From an uncultured Oscillospiraceae bacterium (GTDB lineage: Bacteria > Bacillota > Clostridia > Oscillospirales > Acutalibacteraceae), in assembly GCA_900548085.1 (NCBI GenBank), contig URJF01000059.1, positions 1 to 8,352 of the forward strand: a stretch of 8,352 nucleotides of DNA, written 5' to 3'. The notes under the pieces are model-generated. The model worked only from the letters and a program-made list of their open reading frames with translations. It was not told where the DNA came from and did not search any database. The position numbers were made by a program, and so were the translations under genes. This document shows positions 7,057 to 8,352 of this stretch, one piece after another. Position 1 is the first letter of the stretch. Each line of letters starts with the position of its first letter.

Positions 7057-7085
7057 ATAGTAGCATATTGAATGGGCATTGTATA
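7057..7085 (-). promoter_or_regulatory. Promoter for the kinase-MATE operon (extended -10)
   Basis: On the minus strand TATACA (7085-7080), a 17-base spacer and TACTAT (7062-7057) are present, with a TGC immediately before the -10 box, which is an extended -10 element. The start would be near 7050, giving a leader of about 16 bases before the GTG. The -35 box is imperfect (4 of 6), which fits a promoter helped by an activator such as the divergent AraC protein. Confidence 0.45.
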
Positions 7086-7135
7086 TCAAAAAGCAGTGAT
7101 AATATTAAAAATCCGCACATAAAAAACGACGGCTG

Positions 7136-7164
7136 TTGACTTTTGGCATCAATAATTATATGCT
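7136..7164 (+). promoter_or_regulatory. Promoter for the AraC-family regulator gene
   Basis: TTGACT (7136-7141, 5 of 6), a 17-base spacer and TATGCT (7159-7164, 4 of 6) lie 17 bases before the ATG. The ribosome binding site AGGGTG (7171-7176) is 5 bases from the ATG. The weak -10 suggests modest expression. It is back-to-back with the kinase promoter, about 50 bases between -35 boxes. Confidence 0.45.
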
Positions 7165-7181
7165 TAGGTTAGGGTGATATT

Positions 7182-7931
7182 ATGAACTATGATGAACTGA
7201 TGAGTATAAAAATCATACCCAAAGAGATAGCAAAATCTCAATCAAAATCATTTGCAAACGGGTTATACCACACACCTTACAGAGATGAAATACGACTTTT
7301 TTCCTGTGTTAAACAGGGCGATTTGAAAAAGCTGATATTCGAGTTAAAACAGTTGGGAATACAAAATATCACGGTAGGTCAAATGTCCGACGACGACCTG
7401 CAACAGCACAAGTATATGGCAGTCAGCTTCATCACTCTCGCCACAAGATATGCAATACAGGGCGGACTGAACGAAGATGTTGCCTACCGCTTTTCCGATG
7501 ATTTTATTATGAAAACAGACCGAGCAAAAACAAAAGCAGCTGTCTATGCGGCAATAGTAGACGGCGCTATTGAACTGACAAACAAGGTCAGCAACGAGCA
7601 GAAAAGGCTGAGTTATTCGCCGCACATACGCAAGTGTGTCGCATATATCAACAAAAACCTCGACAAAAAGCTGACAGTCAATTCTGTAGCCGGGCATTGT
7701 AATTTGTCGCCTGATTACCTGTCTCACTTGTTCAAAACAGAAATGGGAATAAACCTCAGCAGCTACATAAACCACCAAAAGTTAGAGCTGTCCCAAACCC
7801 TGCTATGGGAGGGATATGACAACGAAAAAATTTGCTACACTCTCGGATTTTCGAGCCAAAGCCATTTTATTTCATCATTCAAAAAAGAATACGGCATAAC
7901 TCCCGGAGAATATGTAGCAATGACAAAGTAA
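7182..7931 (+). CDS. AraC-family transcriptional regulator
   Basis: 249 residues. The C-terminal third (about 145-247) is a typical AraC DNA-binding domain with two helix-turn-helix units: LTVNSVAGHCNLSPDYLSHLFK (164-185) and the second around 212-235 with the family signature LGFSSQSHFISSFKKEYGITPGEY (221-244). The N-terminal part (1-140) is all-helical in style and carries the GGLNEDVAYRFSDDFI pattern (94-109) seen in many Firmicute AraC proteins; it has no obvious cupin sugar-binding domain, so its signal is unknown. It is transcribed divergently from the kinase-MATE operon with a short shared promoter region, so control of that operon is the natural inference, together with autoregulation. 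The gene ends 4 bases before a strong terminator and converges on the copper ATPase gene. Confidence 0.93.
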   Translation: MNYDELMSIKIIPKEIAKSQSKSFANGLYHTPYRDEIRLFSCVKQGDLKKLIFELKQLGIQNITVGQMSDDDLQQHKYMAVSFITLATRYAIQGGLNEDVAYRFSDDFIMKTDRAKTKAAVYAAIVDGAIELTNKVSNEQKRLSYSPHIRKCVAYINKNLDKKLTVNSVAGHCNLSPDYLSHLFKTEMGINLSSYINHQKLELSQTLLWEGYDNEKICYTLGFSSQSHFISSFKKEYGITPGEYVAMTK

Positions 7932-7935
7932 ATAC

Positions 7936-7977
7936 AAAAAATGCCTTGCAGTATTTGTTAACCGCAAGGCATTTTTT
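7936..7977. terminator. Bidirectional intrinsic terminator between the AraC and copper ATPase genes
   Basis: AAAAAATGCCTTGC (7936-7949) pairs perfectly over 14 bases with GCAAGGCATTTTTT (7964-7977), with a 14-base loop. T runs lie at the 3' side on both strands. It follows the AraC stop by 4 bases and the ATPase stop (7984) by 6 bases, so it serves both convergent genes. Confidence 0.93.
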
Positions 7978-7983
7978 ATTTGA

Positions 7984-8187
7984 TCAGCCGATATATTTGT
8001 AACCGGCATCTTCTACTGCTTTTTTGATTTTTTCATCATCAACAGAAGTTGTTAATGTAATCTCGGCACTGTCAGTTTCGTGATTTGGAGTTGCGGTATC
8101 TACACCGTCAACAGCCTCCAAAGCCTTCTTTACCGCAGCCTCACAATGAGGGCACATCATTCCTTCAATTTTTACAGTTTTTTTCAT
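7984..8187 (-). CDS. Possible free CopZ-like copper chaperone made by internal initiation within the ATPase gene
   Basis: An in-frame ATG at 8187, within the linker just before the HMA domain, is preceded by a strong ribosome binding site (AAAGGAG, 8197-8203) at 9 bases. Starting there gives a 67-residue protein, MKKTVKIEGMMCPHCEAAV onward, which is the normal size and start of CopZ, a cytosolic Cu(I) carrier that delivers copper to CopA. The same codons are also the end of the ATPase, so this would be a gene within a gene. The internal site is better than several true gene starts in this window. Evidence is only from the sequence; the ribosome binding site could be an accident of the codons for IKEIV, or a relic of an ancestral copA-copZ fusion. 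Confidence 0.5.
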   Translation of the reverse strand: MKKTVKIEGMMCPHCEAAVKKALEAVDGVDTATPNHETDSAEITLTTSVDDEKIKKAVEDAGYKYIG

Positions 8188-8352
8188 AGTAACAATCTCC
8201 TTTATATCAACCTGAACAGGTTTTATTTTTTTCACATTTTTAGTTTTATGAATTTTGAAAAGATTAAGTCTCAGTGCGTTGGTAACAACGCAAAAGCTGG
8301 ACAGACTCATTGCCGCTGCGCCGAACATCGGATTAAGAGTCCAGCCGAAAAT
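7984..8352 (-). CDS. copA: Copper-type P-type ATPase (CopA-like), C-terminal end with a fused HMA domain (partial)
   Basis: Open at the right edge; 122 C-terminal residues are visible. The first part, FGWTLNPMFGAAAMSLSSFCVVTNALRL, is the last transmembrane region of CopA-type ATPases, with the conserved N-P and M-S-x-S-S residues of the copper path (the MSLSS motif). After a Lys-rich linker of about 25 residues comes a heavy-metal-associated domain with GMMCPHC (the CxxC copper-binding site), VKKALEAVDGVD and the closing VEDAGYKYIG. Most bacterial CopA proteins carry HMA domains at the N-terminus; a C-terminal one is, from memory, a common variant in clostridial relatives. The protein should pump Cu(I) out of the cell. 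Metal specificity rests on the MSLSS and CxxC motifs only, since the CPC motif and ATPase domains are outside the window. Confidence 0.88.
   Translation of the reverse strand: MFGWTLNPMFGAAAMSLSSFCVVTNALRLNLFKIHKTKNVKKIKPVQVDIKEIVTMKKTVKIEGMMCPHCEAAVKKALEAVDGVDTATPNHETDSAEITLTTSVDDEKIKKAVEDAGYKYIG
8197..8203 (-). promoter_or_regulatory. Internal ribosome binding site inside the copper ATPase gene
   Basis: The minus strand reads AAAGGAG, then ATTGTTACT, then ATG. It lies inside the ATPase reading frame, where no ribosome binding site is needed for the full-length protein. Just upstream, AACCTG AA CAGGTT (8209-8222) is a short inverted repeat that could fold close to the site. Confidence 0.5.

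Noticed and set aside
7169..7179. TTAGGGTGATA matches the complement of 3311-3321, suggesting a shared operator
   Set aside because: The 7169 copy is simply the AraC ribosome binding site region, and 11-base matches are expected many times by chance here.
7344..7778. Minus-strand Cys/Val-rich open frame inside the AraC gene
   Set aside because: It is the complement of a clear AraC regulator and has no ribosome binding site or homology of its own.
7984..8328. Stand-alone 114-residue HMA protein starting at the ATG at 8328
   Set aside because: The frame stays open upstream to the window edge and reads the CopA C-terminal membrane sequence (TLNPMFGAAAMSLSS), so that ATG is internal to the ATPase. 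The only credible internal start is at 8187.

Overview
The window looks like chromosomal DNA from a low-to-moderate GC Gram-positive anaerobe of the Clostridia, most plausibly the Oscillospiraceae/Ruminococcaceae. This is an inference from protein style: membrane-anchored SurA/PpiC-type foldases with long charged N-termini, a Firmicute-type AraC regulator, a CopA-type ATPase with a C-terminal HMA domain, AGGAG-like ribosome binding sites and AT-rich promoters. There are no RNA genes, insertion sequences, CRISPR arrays or phage genes, and no gene-free stretch longer than about 210 bases.

Layout. Positions 1-3136 (minus strand) hold two tandem paralogous secreted-protein foldases. The upstream one (1220-3136) is complete and has a clear parvulin domain. 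The downstream one (1-1131) runs off the left edge. A 212-base divergent intergenic region with two good promoters and three copies of a 9-base half-site separates the foldases from a lone plus-strand Wzy/WaaL-type O-antigen polymerase/ligase gene (3349-4695). That gene converges on a minus-strand two-gene operon: an aminoglycoside/choline-kinase-like phosphotransferase (6057-7034) followed, with an 8-base overlap, by a MATE-family exporter (4712-6064). A shared bidirectional terminator lies between them, and the MATE stop codon sits in its loop. Divergent from the kinase-MATE operon is an AraC-family regulator (7182-7931), probably its controller. The AraC gene converges through a second bidirectional terminator on the 3' end of a copper-type P-type ATPase gene (7984-8352, minus strand, cut by the right edge).

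Functional picture. Three modules are visible: (a) extracytoplasmic protein folding next to a surface-polysaccharide or glycan-transfer enzyme; (b) an AraC / small-molecule kinase / MATE exporter cassette that may modify and export a toxic compound or drug; (c) copper efflux. The most interesting details are an internal ribosome binding site and ATG in the ATPase gene, which would release its C-terminal HMA domain as a free CopZ-like chaperone of 67 residues; the compact AraC-kinase-MATE cassette; and the repeated half-sites between the foldase and polymerase genes. I did not find a clearly new multi-gene system.
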